Positions 10,085 through 23,286 are shown, numbered from the stretch's first letter. The stretch is 64,000 nt of DNA from Gnetum montanum (GCA_015680685.1 MNCI01035006.1:336324-400323), one strand, 5' to 3'. Translations and numbers: made by a program. Notes: a model not told the origin generated them from the sequence alone.

Positions 10085-10925
10085 TGAGGTATAAATGGTT
10101 GATGAAACATGTTTATTATTGGCTGCAACATTGCATAAGCAACGTCAGGGTCTTGATGCCACGTCACGTAAACAACATCAGAGCATCTACCCTAGATCTA
10201 TAAATATTGTGCCTGGGCTCTCATTTTGAGTTAGTTTTTGATCATCGTTCTTAGTCAGAGTAGTGAAGCTCTTGTAGTTTATTTTCCTTAGAGTTAGAAT
10301 ATTTTTTAGTGCCCGCAGAAGGAGTTTGAAGTCTGTATGGTTCTTTGTTCAAGCACTAATGTACCTGAGCATAGCAGTGTGACAGAAATAAAATGAACTC
10401 TTTTGACAATCCTTGCAGCACTGAGAATAGCTTAATATTTCCTTTAATGCAATTTTCTTTCTTGCTTGTTATTTTAATGCATTTGAATTAAGCAATTTAT
10501 TTCCAGCAGTTAATGAATACAAGCATGACCACTTCGAGCATTTATATAGTACTTGGCAACCGAGCAACGCTTAATGTTTAGTAGCCCAACAATGCTATAT
10601 GTGTTTAAGATGTGTCCAAGAAAGTGGGATAGTTACTTGTGTTAGGCTAGCTAGGTAATAGACATTAGTTTGCAATCTACTCTACCCTTATTCTTATTGT
10701 AGGCAAACAAAAATTCATATATCTCAATTACACTTAAACCATACCCGTGAGGCTCACAAGTGTAGTTGGGAAGACAATGAATGTTCTCAACGTCATTTCA
10801 CTTCCTAGAGAAACTAGTGTACAAGATAACTATAGGTCCACAGAATTCGACTGGATCGTGCATAATGCCTTAGTGATTCGTATGGTTGGGTGTAGGGGTA
10901 CCTTGCTACTCATTAATGGTAATCT
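10085..10925 (+). repeat. solo LTR of the B-like family, inserted in ORF (i)
   Basis: The TATA box CTATAAATA (10198-10206) is followed by blocks shared with LTR B and LTR E: GTGCCCGCAGAAGGAG, GTACCTGAGCA, GCATGACCACTTCGAGCA and TTTAAGATGTGTCCAAGAAAGTGGGA. The end, GGTGTAGGGGTACC...CTACTCATTA, matches the end of LTR B. Upstream of TATA is a degenerate repeat of CACGTCACGTAAACAACATC type. Coding sequence on the other strand resumes on both sides, and no primer-binding site or gag follows, so this is a solo LTR. The ends are accurate to about 40 bp. Confidence 0.7.
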
Positions 10926-10959
10926 TGTTTGACATTGGTAGAGTTGGTTTGAAGGTTAG

Positions 10960-12010
10960 ATATGAGATAACTCTATGAAAGGTATCTCATAATCCAAATT
11001 AGGTATTGCTCCAATGATCTACATACATCATCTTAGAGCACCCATCATTACATTTCTCCAATTCACCATTTTTATAGTTGTGGGATTCCTTTCCACATGA
11101 TTGACTATTCCTTTGAACTCACATAATTTTCAAATCAACCTTGGAAAGATATAGAACTCCCTTTTATTCCTAGCCACAAATTCAATTTTTAAGATTAAGG
11201 CCTTGTAGAGGAAATATGAGACATTGATGATGTCTTTCCCCTTATCATGACCACAAATTTTACCCTCAGGGAAAAAATACTTGATGGTTATTTAATGGAA
11301 AAGAGTTGTAAATAATGATATTGTACATGGCGTTATGAAGCAAGGGAAGTTTGAACATCTTCACCTTCATTTTGTCCATATCAAAGGCCTTGAATAGGAT
11401 CTTTGACCTAACCTTAGACTTAGCCTTGTGAGGTCGTGGCCACTAGTTGTTCACTAGTTCATTTAAGAATCCTATGGCCTTAGAGGTCACTCATGTGAAA
11501 ATAGTAGATAAACTACACCAAAGAAAGTTATGGTACCATCAACTACAAGGTTATGATAGAATTCCTCTACCTCATGTTGGTACCGTGTAAAGAATTGGCT
11601 GATGTACTTATAAAAGCTTATTTGTTGTAGTGACTTCTTAAGCTTAGAAGGACTAGGCTCAAGGAACTGATGGTAATTCTTCTCTTCATGGATCAATTGT
11701 TGCTAGACATTGTGTGGATCCATGCCTTCTTGGATGTTATCAACATCATCCTCTTTATCTTCTACTAGCTTCTTTGACACTTATTTAGTTACCTATTGCT
11801 ACATGCATGCTTGACCTAAAGATTGAGAATGTGATTGGATACCTCTTGATCTACTTATGGATGGAGGTCTCTTTGGAGTAGGACTTATAGATTTTAGATC
11901 ATGAGATTTGAGTCCTTATCCTTCATCCTTTTTAGGAATTGGTGGTTTCCACAATAGTTCATAGATAGAGGCCTGTGATTATTCAACCTCTATCCTCCTT
12001 GGTCTACAAA
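10960..12010 (-). pseudogene. ORF (i), N-terminal half: possible plant transposon-type accessory protein
   Basis: From about 12010 leftward the minus strand reads a basic, Pro/Ser-rich start (PPIPKKDEG, SPTPKRPPSISRSRG), an acidic segment (VEDKEDDVDNIQEGMDP), then HEEKNYHQFLEPSPSKLKK and EVEEFYHNLVVDGTITF. After a frameshift it continues FFPEGKICGHDKGKDIINVSYFLYKALI. The pattern E-F-Y-x-N-L-x-V-x-G recalls the uncharacterised 'putative plant transposon protein' domain found in accessory ORFs of plant LTR elements. This is a weak, pattern-level match. Stops and at least two frameshifts make it a pseudogene. The second half lies beyond the solo LTR at 10.1-10.9 kb. Confidence 0.5.
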
Positions 12011-12059
12011 GATTGGATTGCAATCACCCTAGCATGATTAGCTATGAAGATTGCTAAAA

Positions 12060-12680
12060 ACCAGGTGAGTGCCCTAGATATCATACTATCATTACAAAAG
12101 GCACACATGAAAACAATGATAAATACAATCCTTAGAAAAACTTAAGAAACATTATCATAATTGTTGAATGATGGCGTGCATGGATAAGTATAAATAAGGT
12201 AGAAATATTTAAATAAATACCAAATGCATTAAATACATACTTGAATTGATGCCGCTCCCCCATGACTAAGTTAGAAGACATTAGGCTTGAACCATAGGTA
12301 GCACATCAAGGAGAAGAAAGACCAAGAATAATTCTTGCAAAAATACCACTAATTTGATCATTAAGGTGAAAATTTAATAGAGTTTTCCTTGTTTATGAAG
12401 AATTAAAAAATAGAAAAGTAAAAATCCAAAAGAAAAAGAGCAAGAATGAGTTTGGGAGGCCTTCCTACCATCCAAATTTATAGTAGTTCATTGATGTAGG
12501 GAGATGCATTGGTGCAAGGGCATTGATGCCCCTACATTAATGTATGGGATGTGTTAATGCATCCTCCAAAATAAGGAAAAATTCTTAACTTCATCATTTG
12601 GACATGGGACTTACCTTTCTTCATCACCAAAACCATGCACAAGGTTGAAAACATGTATGAATTGTCAAAAATTGCCCTAT
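12060..12680 (-). repeat. LTR-like or promoter region upstream of ORF (i)
   Basis: A TATA-like ACTATAAATT (minus strand, 12474-12483) lies just below a cluster of GATGCATT, GGTGCA and ATTGATGC words (12490-12565). This is the same design as the U3 regions of LTRs B, D and E. It may be an old LTR or a promoter of ORF (i). I could not place a primer-binding site, so the class is uncertain. Confidence 0.4.
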
Positions 12681-15600
12681 CAAGGTATTAAAGGAGCTAG
12701 AAAATAAGAACATTATAACTTATCTTTGATGACATCAAGAATCATGGGAAATGAGTCGATTGATTAGTTTATTCATTTTCATGAATCAAAAGCTAGGAAA
12801 GATAGATTAAAATAATAGAAAAATGATAGGAGCACCAAGAATAATAAAATACAAGCATAAATGAGCTAAATTGAATTGAGTTTATCATGTTGAAGTCATA
12901 AAGCATTGAGAGTTGACACTCACACAAGTAGAAGACCAATCAAGTATCTTATGCCATGCAATCCTCAACATCATTGGGAGATAAGTGCTAGCTTACTCAC
13001 TTTTAATGTCAACCCACAAAGGATTCACAAGTGGATCCTTCTTGGCATAGGAACTTGCCTTTATTGCCCTTATGAAATCCATTGATGAGACACTCATGGA
13101 TTTCCACCAAGGAGTGAGACATTAGCATCAAACATAAGTATGTCCCCTTGGATGACTAAATCCCATCCTCTGCATTACTTGATCAACTTCATTCCACATA
13201 ACACTATTGGATGAAATGGAATGGAAGAGATGAAGAATGAATATTGGATAAGAGAGAGAAATCGTAGAAGTGCAACATCATCAAATCCCCAGCCAACCAT
13301 TCAATTAGCTCATGGAGCACATGAAATCTTCTACATCCCACAATCATTTTACTACTACTCTTGCATACCAAAGGGATTGACCTCCAAGTCTTCCTTCCAA
13401 GCACAAGGTCATACCTATCACAGCTAGTTCCATGTAGCCTTGATTATTCCATGGTCTAACTATCGGTAAAATTTTAATTAAGGCAGCATGTCATTGAACA
13501 TCTAGAAGTCAAGATTCTAGTTTGGTTTTTCTCCATTTATGTATGTATGCATAGTAGGCTTCCTAAAGTTTTCTCTATTGGAAACCTCTCATTAATCCCC
13601 TTGGCTAAGCTAATCCCACATCTTAAGAGGGATCATAATGCCATGATCTCAAGGGAAAAATCTTTTGGTTCGAATGGGGTTAGGACATGAATCAAGGATA
13701 GTGATGATTGATCCTTAGAACATATGATTTGGTGTTTTGGATGGAAGAAACAATTAACATCACCAAGGTTTACTAAGAGAGAGACTTTTGGACCTCCATG
13801 GACATGGGTAGGAATGAACAAGAAATCATCTTGGACTATGACATTTTGGAAAGTCAAATGATTTGGGCTATTAGTTTAACATAAGAAAGGCTTGCATAAG
13901 TCTTGGTTTAATCACTTATTTTGATTTTAGTATGAGAAATTGTAAAATATTTTTGGGATGCTAAAAACACCAATATTGATGAACCAATAAGCTTGAATTA
14001 TATTGTTCTTCCCATCACCTTTTTGCATTATCATTTTACTAATATATATATATATATATGTATACATATATTTTTCTCTTTTTCATTCTTTCTTTTCTCT
14101 TATTTGTTTTTTTATCATATATTTTTCTTTTAATTTATTAGTTTTTCATATTTTTAATCATTTTTATTTCATCTTTTTTTTATGTTTTTCATCCTTTTAT
14201 AAGAAAATTTTTAATGGAGCATGAGAATCATGAAAGTGATTGGAGTGTCAAATTACCATCTAGAGTCTTTGACTTACATAAACATGAGAATTTATCCCTC
14301 ATCACATGGCATGCATAGGTTCATGAGATTGCAAACCTCTTTTTACTAGAGTGGTTAGGTAAGGCAACATGTGCATCTTCATTCCGTTACATTGATTAGA
14401 CCCATCTAGTGGTCACAAAGATCATTGATGATACATTCTTTCCTTAATAATGACTAGGAACTTTTTCAAGATTTTGAAGCTTACATTCTAAGATGTGGTC
14501 CCACAACTTGCCCATAGTTTTAGTAGCATTAGCTTCAATAGCTTGTAGTGTGTGTCCTAGCTCCTTGTTGAATCTTATATAGGTTTACCAATAATTAATA
14601 GAAGTAAAGTGGATGGATGAATTTATTATGTGAACAATCCATTAATTAAGGCTCCACTTTGGATCCATTTGACACTCTCACATTCTCATCATATTTGTAA
14701 CTCACCCATCCATCATTGGCTTATTGGGTGAGCATTGATAAGAATATTAATTGGTTTTCCCACACACACAATAAAAAACACTTCAAAAGAAAAGAAGATA
14801 TTACAAGTGTTTAGTAATGAGGTCAAAAAAAGTATAAAATTCTAACTAAACACATTAATTGTATTAAATACAAAAACTAAAATTGTAGAAAAATAAAATT
14901 TTGACATGGCATGAAGGATTCCTCCCCCATGAATAATCTGTGTCTATCACCTCAAAGGCCTTTGAGTATTAAATTAAGCATTAAGCACACTCAAAGATGA
15001 AATATATTCATTATAGTATACTAGGTATCACCCATTAGTTATTTCATTTTCCTTGCTTGAATGACACATGTGCTTAATGCAATAGGATTGAGAAGGATCA
15101 CAAGGTATTTTATTATAATTCATCCTTTTGATCTTATCTTTTCTACTAATTTTAAGATGGAGGTCTTGGAAGACCAACCTAGCATTAACCGTGCTTAACT
15201 AGGCTTTCTTCATGATAATAGGAAGATCTTCTTCTACCTTGTTTTTTTGATCTAATCAGCAAGAAATTTGAGGGATAAGACCAACCTACAATACAAGTGA
15301 TCAAATTACATATGTGTCCCATGAGACATGTGTATGCTTAGTTAACCAACCCTTATCACATGTTGGTACTCTTAAGAGGAGAAAGCCCCTAATCAAGGTA
15401 CTATTGCAATAAGATGTGACTAACTTTCAAATTTGAGTCACAAAGAGCTAGCTAGTGACCTTTCTCACTAATTTGCATCCTCACTATGGGACTACTAGGA
15501 TCTAATTATGTTTTAGGAAAATATCATTCCTTGACCACCCATGTAGCCACCATAGACATAATGATGGTGATAACATCACCATTGGGAACCACCTTATTAT

Positions 15601-16199
15601 CCCTACTAGATACAATAGTAGAATTAGTCCTTGAAATAGAAATTGTACTTTGATTATGGGTAAGGAATTTCATCAATATCTCTTGCATGTGGGCTATTAT
15701 CTAGCTTGAATGATTTTCCTGTCCACAAGATGAAAAGGGTAATGTGGACCCAACTCTAAGGTTCTTACATTTGCACTTGTGATAGATTTTTTTACTGTAG
15801 AACCACGAGGTTCCCCTCATCATCAAATAAATAGGAGCTAATAATATTACCTATATGCATAGATGGAAGAAAGATGATTATAGTAAGAAATATTACATGA
15901 TTTAGCTTGCCTTGGTTATAGCTAATTGGATATCCCGCCTTGCATGAGACTAGGGAGTGGAAGTTGTTACTATTATCGCTAATAAGCTTGGTTGGTAGGT
16001 TTCCTTGAAACATGTGGGTATTGTTGGTGTATCATCAATGAGGATTGATGAACATCTAATTGTATACCATGAAAGTAGGGATTGATGGGAAGTGCCATCT
16101 ATTGTTGCATTAGAGTTTGAAGATTTCATAGTGCAGCACCCCAAGGATTTAAGCTTGTTAATAGTACTACTGCATGGGCTACCAATAGGTACTACTAGG
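12681..16199 (-). other. highly decayed internal region, probably of gypsy element D
   Basis: The stretch lies downstream of gag D on the minus strand, where protease and pol would be expected. Short minus-strand readings survive at 15792-16144, 13633-13857 (FIPTHVHGGPKVSLLVNLGD) and 13204-13404 (LVLGRKTWRSIPLVCKSSSK). None matches a protein I can name, and I see no RT or integrase motif. The LVLGRKTW piece is faintly like a protease C-terminal I-L-G-R-x-W motif but has no D-S-G partner, so I do not call it. Most of this span is non-informative. Confidence 0.35.
14041..14220. repeat. (TA)n microsatellite and T-rich low-complexity tract
   Basis: A run of alternating TA at 14041-14060 passes into ATGTATACATATA and then about 130 bases of T-rich sequence. 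An open frame across it is purely compositional (Phe/Ile/Leu) and is not a gene. Confidence 0.9.
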
Positions 16200-17830
16200 T
16201 TAGTATGAATGACTAAGGTAAAAAATCCTCCTTGTTTGCCTCTTGATGAATCTAGGAATCAAAGGCACCCTAGATTGCTCCATCTCACTAATCATATAAG
16301 TCATGACTGGGTAACATTGTAAATCACAAGAGTCTACATAGTGTTTATAGGGACTCCCATCATTAGAAGACAAAGAATTGTTAGTCAAATCTTCTTGAAT
16401 GTTCTTAGAATGAGAGAGATTTATTTTACCATTTTCTTCATTCTCTTTCAATGTTCATGTGGTGCAATTGCTTTGGCCATAGCTTAAACAACCTTTTCCT
16501 CAATGTCCTTGAGAGTAGCGGTCATTGTTTCATCCATCGCATCCCAAACTTGGTTCATTTATGCGCTAAGTCTATAAAGTATTTTTCCATTCTAACTTGA
16601 TCTTACACTAAGTCCTCGACTATAGTGGGAGGTTTAGCAGTGCCTTCAATATTTTTAGCCTCATGTATAAGTGCTAGATTGTGATTGTACTCTTAGCTGA
16701 CTATCACTTTCTTTCTTCTTCTTTCACACTTGCAATGGTGTCTAAGAGCACTTTGATTTGAGCCACATAATTTTTGTGCATCTAGCCAATCATGTATATG
16801 TTCACATGCTCTCTTATCTCTAACCTTAGCCCTTATACAATATGCATTAACTACTTCATTTAGCTAAAACCATGGTTCAGATGATGGTGAGTAGTTTTCA
16901 TGTATATCTCTATGAAAGTGTGAAGAGGTTCATAGGATTCTTGCTACCATCTTGTAATCTCCTTTTGTATGTTTGAAATTCATGCATAGGTCTAAAATTT
17001 TGCATAGAAGATTCTAACCATATCTACCCATTTTTGAATTGATCTTACAGGCAAGGATTTGTACCAAGCTTCTGCATGCTTGATGAAGGTAGAAGGAAAT
17101 AACCACAACTTCTGCTAGTCACTCATGATTCATTAAAGATAGTAAGAATTTTCAAAGGCTCGCATTTGAAGTTGGGATCATCATTGACATATTATTTCTA
17201 TGTTGGTACATCAACCATGTTGATTTATTTAATTTGGCTATCACAAACATTCTGTATACAACTTTAGTTAACTCATGATAATCATCCCAATCAAACAAAG
17301 GGGAATCATCGTCATCACCAAAAGATGCATACAAATGCAAGTGCTAGAAATTGGCAAGGAGGTCATAATTTGGAGTTTGAGCTACACCTTGGTTAATAGC
17401 TCCTAATCATGGACCTTCATGGTGGAGTGGTCCTTTGATCCTTTTATCTACTTTAACTTCTTTCTCTTCATCTAAATAATTAGATGACAAGCTTTGGCCA
17501 ACCTTTTCTTCTATCATTTGATTCTAAGGATCTTGCATGTAAAAAGTATTGTAATCATCACACATAGATTCATGAGCTTTTTATGATGTGCATTTGTCCT
17601 CTAGTCCCATGTTAATTAGGAACTCTTTAAGATCATTCAGTGTAGCCATGACTAGGTCCCTAGAGAATTGACTGTGAGTACCTCTCCACCTTCCTTACTT
17701 ATCATGATGATAAGCCAACACAAGTCGTGGAAGGGTCACATCCTTTGAATGTTCAAAAATGATAATATTTCTTCTTCTTTTTTAGTGCATTTCTAGAGGT
17801 CTTTAGTGGACTCTTAGCACTATTTTCCAT
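16200..17830 (-). pseudogene. gypsy D gag remnant
   Basis: The minus-strand ATG at 17830 begins MENSAKSPLKTSRNALKKK about 120 bp after a primer-binding site. Further along are readable gag-core pieces, including FGDDDDSPLFDWDDYHELT near 17270-17330, a Q-K-W and W-Y-like region near 17000-17110, and coiled segments such as SALRHHCKCERRRKK near 16690-16770 and DQVRMEKYFIDLAHK near 16560-16600. Frames change often and stops are frequent, so this copy is much older than B. The assignment rests on position (LTR, PBS, then this) and on the gag-like core. Confidence 0.6.
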
Positions 17831-17949
17831 CTTGTTCATGTTTGTAATCTATACACAACACTAAGAAACACATACTTGATTTGAAGAAAAGTTAAAATCA
17901 AGAATGCATAAGTATTTCTAGGAATTTCACCAATGTCCTCCATAAAAAT

Positions 17950-17957
17950 GGCACCAA
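17950..17957 (-). promoter_or_regulatory. gypsy-type primer-binding site (element D), decayed
   Basis: The minus strand reads TTGGTGCCATTTTTATGGAGG; its first eight bases (17950-17957) match the start of the TTGGCGCCGTTGCCGGGGA consensus with one transition, and later bases keep partial agreement. It abuts an LTR end (...TTCCTATCA). Confidence 0.65.
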
Positions 17958-18985
17958 TGATAGGAATCTCGCTAGTTTTGGATGAATGGGATTTTATCAT
18001 ACAAATCATAGTATGATATGTTTGTAAGCTTCAAGGATGATGTTAAGTTGATTGTCAAGAATACACATACATATTATTGCATTTCAGAAATATTGAAAAA
18101 TATTATAATAAATGTAATACACTTAAAACCTATGTTTCCATGATAAGAAATAGAGAAAATATTTATGATTTTATATTTTATATTTTTTATGAATTTTATA
18201 ATTATAAAGAATGAAACAAGAATAAACACGTATGATTGTAATCCCTCTTAAGAATAGGTGCAATGGTTATGTTGTAATCCCTCTTGGGGATATATATAAT
18301 ATCACATATGAAATGTAATAAAAATGACTATTAGCTACAACCTTGATGGCCTAACATCATGCTATATAGCTATGACCTCCTTGGGCAAGGATGAATTTTC
18401 ATAGCTTCAGAAAATAAGAATTAAATTAGTATTTTTATTTCTTTTAATGTTTTATGATTTGTATTATTTTAGTGTTTAAGGAATAAATGGTAGAATGAGG
18501 GAAAATCATAAGCATTATTCACCACATAAACACTAGACTCCACATCAACCAAATTATTCTAGGCTACGTAAGCATGGTAACACTTTGATAAAGTCTAGCT
18601 TCACTTGTGAAAGTGATAACTTAAAACACATAAAACATGGAAGGAATTCAACTTATCAAAGGGAGGAAGAGCTCTTTACACAAAACCAGATGTCAAAAGC
18701 TAAATGAAAATGTTAAAAGCTAAGTTATTAAGTGTGAGAGCTTATCTTGAGTATTTATAGCTTTCATGTGGAAATAGAAGAGGTTTTCTAGTCCTTAGGC
18801 ATCAATGGAGGCCCTTCAACATAACTTGAACTAACCTTAGGCATATGAGAGACAAATTTTGACATACTAGGTTTACCAGGATGCATTAGTACTCTTGTGC
18901 TGATGTAAGTTAGTCAACGCATTCCTTCAAAACTACACTTTGCTGTTTTAATCCCAGGTATAAGCTAGAACCTAAGGGAACATGC
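17958..18985 (-). repeat. LTR of gypsy element D
   Basis: The inner end is set by the primer-binding site. A TATA box CTATAAATAC (minus strand, 18751-18760) has the same form as in LTR B. Upstream, at 18885-18930, are GATGCATTAGTAC and GTGCTGATG words, echoing the GTAC-centred palindromes of the related LTRs. The outer end is approximate. The partner 3' LTR was not found. Confidence 0.6.
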
Positions 18986-19852
18986 CAAAAGAATCTTAGG
19001 GCATTTGAATGAAGATAGAATCATCCTTGAAAGCTTGGTATGCATACAACCTTGGAGTATGACCCAAGGGATAAGGGTGTATCTTGAAAGGCTAAAAACC
19101 TATACTAAACATACTAGAGTATAAAGACAGGATGCATGATTTTCTCCCCAAATTCAAGACTTATCATTAACTTACAAATGTCACTAGATGACTCATCAGA
19201 TCTCCTTGACTTCGAATGAGATGTCTTTCATAATCATTATCTAAATATTACTAGGGTTTTGATGATCAATTATGGGTTTAAATCTATAAAAGTAAGGTAG
19301 GATTGAGAATCGAGGCACCATGTAAGCATTATCACTATTAACAATCACAGAAGCAATTGTTAATTATCATTCTTCTAATCATTATATGTAACTTGTTCTT
19401 CAAGTAAAAAATTAGAAAGGCTAGTTTTAATCCATCCTTGTCTTTCATTCTATTTATTCCTCTCTTACCTTGTGAGGTTATGTGTACAATAGATATACAT
19501 ACTTTATAAGCCTTGAGGCTCAAACCATGAGGGGTTGAATGAGTTTTCTTAAGAGAAATCATTCCTAGAATTGATTAGAGCTTATGAGACTTAAGAGATA
19601 ATTATAACTAAAGCCCTATACAGGTTGTGGTATTCTTCAAACCACATTTTAAGTAATAAAGTCTAGAGGTATACAAGGAATCTACTTTCTAAGTGTGAAG
19701 GTATCTAAGTTGGGGAACCATGTAATTCTTACAGTGTGCTAATTATAAAATTTTTGGGCATAAAAATATTCATCTCCCTTTAAGTTCTTGAACTTTAAAT
19801 GCTATTGCAACTTTGGTAATCCTAGTGTGAGTGTTACAACTCAAAGTGAACT
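18986..19852. other. non-coding stretch upstream of copia gag J
   Basis: I see no protein similarity. It may hold the 5' LTR and leader of copia J, but I could not find a convincing tRNA-Met primer-binding site. Short open frames here have no recognisable content. Confidence 0.4.
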
Positions 19853-20908
19853 ATGGAGGGATCATCTTACAATAAGCCATTGATGTTTGATGGAATTAAC
19901 TTTGTACACTAAAAGGCATGAATGCAAGGATTCTTTGAATTGATGAAATTTGAAGTATGACAGTTCATCCTAGAAACATACATCTATCCAACTAAAAGAA
20001 AAACAACTACTTTTGGGATAATCATTAATATTTCCAAAGTAAGATATACATGGACTTAAGAAGAAAAGAACTTGTTTATATTTGATTCAATAACAAGAAA
20101 GTGTCTTTATTGTGCACTTATATAAGTTTAATAGAATAGGTGGGGTGCAAAAATTCTACAGAAATATGAAATGTTTTGAAAGAAAATTGTGAAAGAAATT
20201 TAATTGTGAAACAATCAAAACTCTTAGTCCTTTAAAGTAAATATGATAAACTTAAAATAAATGAAGGAGAAAGAGTTAAGGATTATTTTCTAAAGTTAAA
20301 GATCTAGGTTTTTCCATTAGAGGAATAGGCAAAGATCTTCTAGAATGTGATGTGATTATAAAAATGATTAGAAGTCTACAACTTAAATTCAGATCCAAGG
20401 TAACTACCATGGAGGAAATCAGGGATTACATCACTTAATCTATGAAGAGCTAGAAATTTCTCTTGTGATGTATGAGATCAATTTCATAAGCGAAGGTGCA
20501 ATTAAAGAAAAATCCATCACTCTTAATACTGCTACCAAAAGATCCACCAAAGAGAAGAAACAATCCAATGATGAGAAGAATAGTAATGATGATGAATTAG
20601 ATGAAAAGGAAAAAAGACTAATTAGATGAGCACAAAAGATAACGAAAAAGGTAAGTAATTTAAATATTCGAAAATTGATATATCTACTACAGAATGTTGG
20701 GTATCTGGTGGAGAAGGCCACTTAACCTCTGAATGTCTTAGTACTAATAAGCTATAGAAAAGGAAGTACATTAAGAAAGGAAAGAAATAAAAAAAATTGT
20801 ACACTAGATGGGATAAAAAATGTAGTGAAGAAGAGATTGATAATGATTCATGTGAACCACATATTCTTTGCATGGAACTTACTCATGAAGCATCCACTAA
20901 TGATTAAG
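19853..20908 (+). pseudogene. copia gag remnant (copy J)
   Basis: The ATG at 19853 starts MEGSSYNKPLMFDGINFVH, the classical N-terminus of one plant copia gag group; the next codon is a stop where the family has Trp. Further blocks include GFFELMKFEV, QFILETYIYPTK and, from about 20460, ISEGAIKEKSI and KRSTKEKKQSNDEKNSNDDELDE, a conserved acidic linker. The zinc knuckle at about 20690-20735 reads CWVSGGEGHLTSEC, so the second Cys ligand is Ser and three of four ligands remain. The frame ends near 20908, and protease and pol are not seen downstream: a LINE fragment follows. Confidence 0.82.
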
Positions 20909-20959
20909 CCAATAACTTGGAAGAAATTAAGATACACTTGAAGAAAGGTATAATTCACA

Positions 20960-22300
20960 AAAATCATTAATTAATTGTTTAAATTATTTTTATCTACTCT
21001 TTTATATAATAAGATAGTTTTACTAGTTTTACAAGGTTGATTTAATCCTTAATCCATTTCTAAATTTAATTTGTATCAACTTTCTCTATGAGTTGTAGAT
21101 CTTACCCACTTTAATAATTTTGCATACAGCTTATTTGAATTTACAACTTTACTAGATGCTAGCTTTTTAATACCCTTTGCAACTTTCTCAAGAGTAAATT
21201 GAAGAGATGCTTGTTGTACAATAGTAGTAGAATTAGCATATTCTTCTGTAAATAGCTTATTATAAAATGAAAAAGCATCTTGAAAATAAAACTTTAATGA
21301 TGAAGAGGCTTTATGATGAAAACATTGCCAAAATTTTCTATTTTCTTTTTAATAGGACAAGAAAAATATTGCTACTATTTGATAAATTTCCTTCTCTTGG
21401 TTTTAATAAAGCATTTATATGCCATAACTAAACTATATCTTTAACTATTATATGCATTCTTAATATTTTTCCTAGACTAAATATAATTCTCATCAAAGAA
21501 AGCCTTTTGAGCACCTTGCTATTGTGAATGCATAACTTGCTTAGTTGTTATACGAAAAATTTATTGAAGCTTCTTATGCTATTTTTCAAGAGTCTATTTG
21601 TTATGTGATGTATTCATATATTTTCCTTGCTCTATATGATGAGTTTATTTTGAATTTTTTTCTAATCTTAGTTTTTGTTATTTGAGAAACAATTTTAATT
21701 TTTAACAAAAACTCTATAGGATGATGGCAAGAATCTAGTAAATCTTCATCAACTTTCAATTGCTTAATAAAATCAACATCTTGATAAGAACATAAAAGCA
21801 AATCAATGCAAGAGTTACCTTGATGTCCTATAAAAGTAAATGATTAAGATCATTGAAAATTAGAAGAATAAAAATTTTTATCCATTCTACTAGTTGGTCC
21901 ATCTTATTAATATTGCCATCTCTAGAATGTTGTGTCCAATTATGATCTTCAATAATGTCTAAATTGCTAACATTATGTTTCCACTAAATAAATTTTGTTC
22001 ACTATGAATCTATCCTTGTATTAAAATCTCTACAAATAAATATTGAGCCTTTTGTTGAATATTCTATAATATATCTACGTAAAAACTGAAAAGATGATCA
22101 TGAGACAACTCTATAGAATCAAATAATGTAGCATCTCTAGGAGTAAAAGACATATGGTAAAGAAAGAAAAATCATGATGACATGATATTTTTAGTCAAAG
22201 ATATTATCTATGATCATTATTTTTTTTTGTAAAAGCATACGATTTTCAAGAGTTTTCCTCACTAGCACTACAATGCCACCAAAAGATCTACCTCTTCATC
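20960..22300 (-). pseudogene. LINE (non-LTR) fragment: endonuclease C-terminus and start of RT (K1)
   Basis: The minus strand reads FTFIGHQGNSCIDLLLCSYQ at 21781-21840, a close match to the late endonuclease motif of plant L1-like LINEs (T-F-x-G-H-Q-G-x-S-x-I-D-x-x-L). It is followed by LKVDEDLLDSCHHPIEF, corresponding to the S-D-H-x-P-I catalytic end. Farther along (about 21115-21275) FYNKLFTEEYANSTT and LEKVAKGIKKLASSKVV match the linker and the first RT block (L-x-x-A-L-K-x-L-x-x-x-K). RT proper is missing; the fragment ends near 20960. No poly(A) tail was found. Confidence 0.72.
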
Positions 22301-22344
22301 TTACTCTTGTATTTCTCACAAAAAATTAAATAAATGGAGCAGTT

Positions 22345-23286
22345 TCACTCCAATATTAAGTCATCTTCGAATGCTAAATTTAGATATTATAAAAAGATAA
22401 TTAATTTTCTAGAAAATGAGGAAACTAACAATCTTCAATTATTCAAAGAGAGGATTACATCAAGGTTTCAAAGGTTTCACAATCCATGAAACATCCAAAA
22501 CCTCTCAAAATACTCAAACAATGTTGTAGAGTATAAGGCTCTTCAACTACATAATGGTTGTTCTCAATGTAAGACATAACTGATAGAGAGTCTCTCACAC
22601 AACTTGGCACTAAGATATCAACTACAAGACTCAAGAGACACTAGGCCAACCTCACTCTATTGACCAAGAGCTACAAACACTCCCATGCACCCTTCACATG
22701 TGCTCTCTTGACATCTCATGATATCTTACTCATGTGTCTCTCTATGGTACAAGCATGAAATACAATCCATAATTATTAATAAAATAAGAAAAAAATCCTA
22801 GGAAAGCTTCCTCAAGCTCAACTTAGAGTTTTTAGGTTGTTTCTATCTTTCTCCACCTTTTCTTAGCTATTTCTAAACTTGGAATGATAATTTTGGAAGT
22901 TTCTTTGATTGTTCAAGTCATCTTTGGCCTTTTTGAAATGTCTCCTTGCAAAACTGTTCATTCTTGTGAGACATCTCACTTTTGGCTGAGATAACTTGCA
23001 TTGTAGTGAAGATGTCTTAGCACTTTTGGAGACATATCATATTATGTCTAAGTTGTCTCATGCATTTTTGAAATGTCTTGCCTGAGATGTTTATCAAAAT
23101 TTCCAGACATCTCCTACAAGCTCTCAACTTGACCTAGACATCTCTTATCTCCCAAAACATCTCTTCTAAGAGCCCATATCTCAGACATGATGACTTCAAG
23201 ACCTCTAAGATGTCTCATAGAGCCCAAAACCTATATAAGCACATTCATAGGGAAGGAACAAAGGAATTGAAGAAGGTATCCCTACA
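22345..23286 (-). repeat. 3' LTR of chromovirus C
   Basis: It aligns along its length with 28012-28950. Shared landmarks include ACTCCAATATTA at one edge, CTATGGTACAAGCATGAAATACAATCC in the middle, and CCCTACA at the other edge. It carries many AGACATCTC and GAGATGTCT words. The minus-strand start TGTAGGGATACC follows a purine-rich tract. Confidence 0.85.

Noticed and set aside
14003-14224. Hydrophobic plus-strand open frame that could suggest a membrane protein
   Set aside because: The frame crosses a TA microsatellite and T-rich low-complexity tract; the Phe/Ile/Leu content is compositional.
20440-20873. Two minus-strand open frames over 80 residues
   Set aside because: They are antisense shadows of copia gag J, which has recognisable gag and knuckle motifs on the plus strand.
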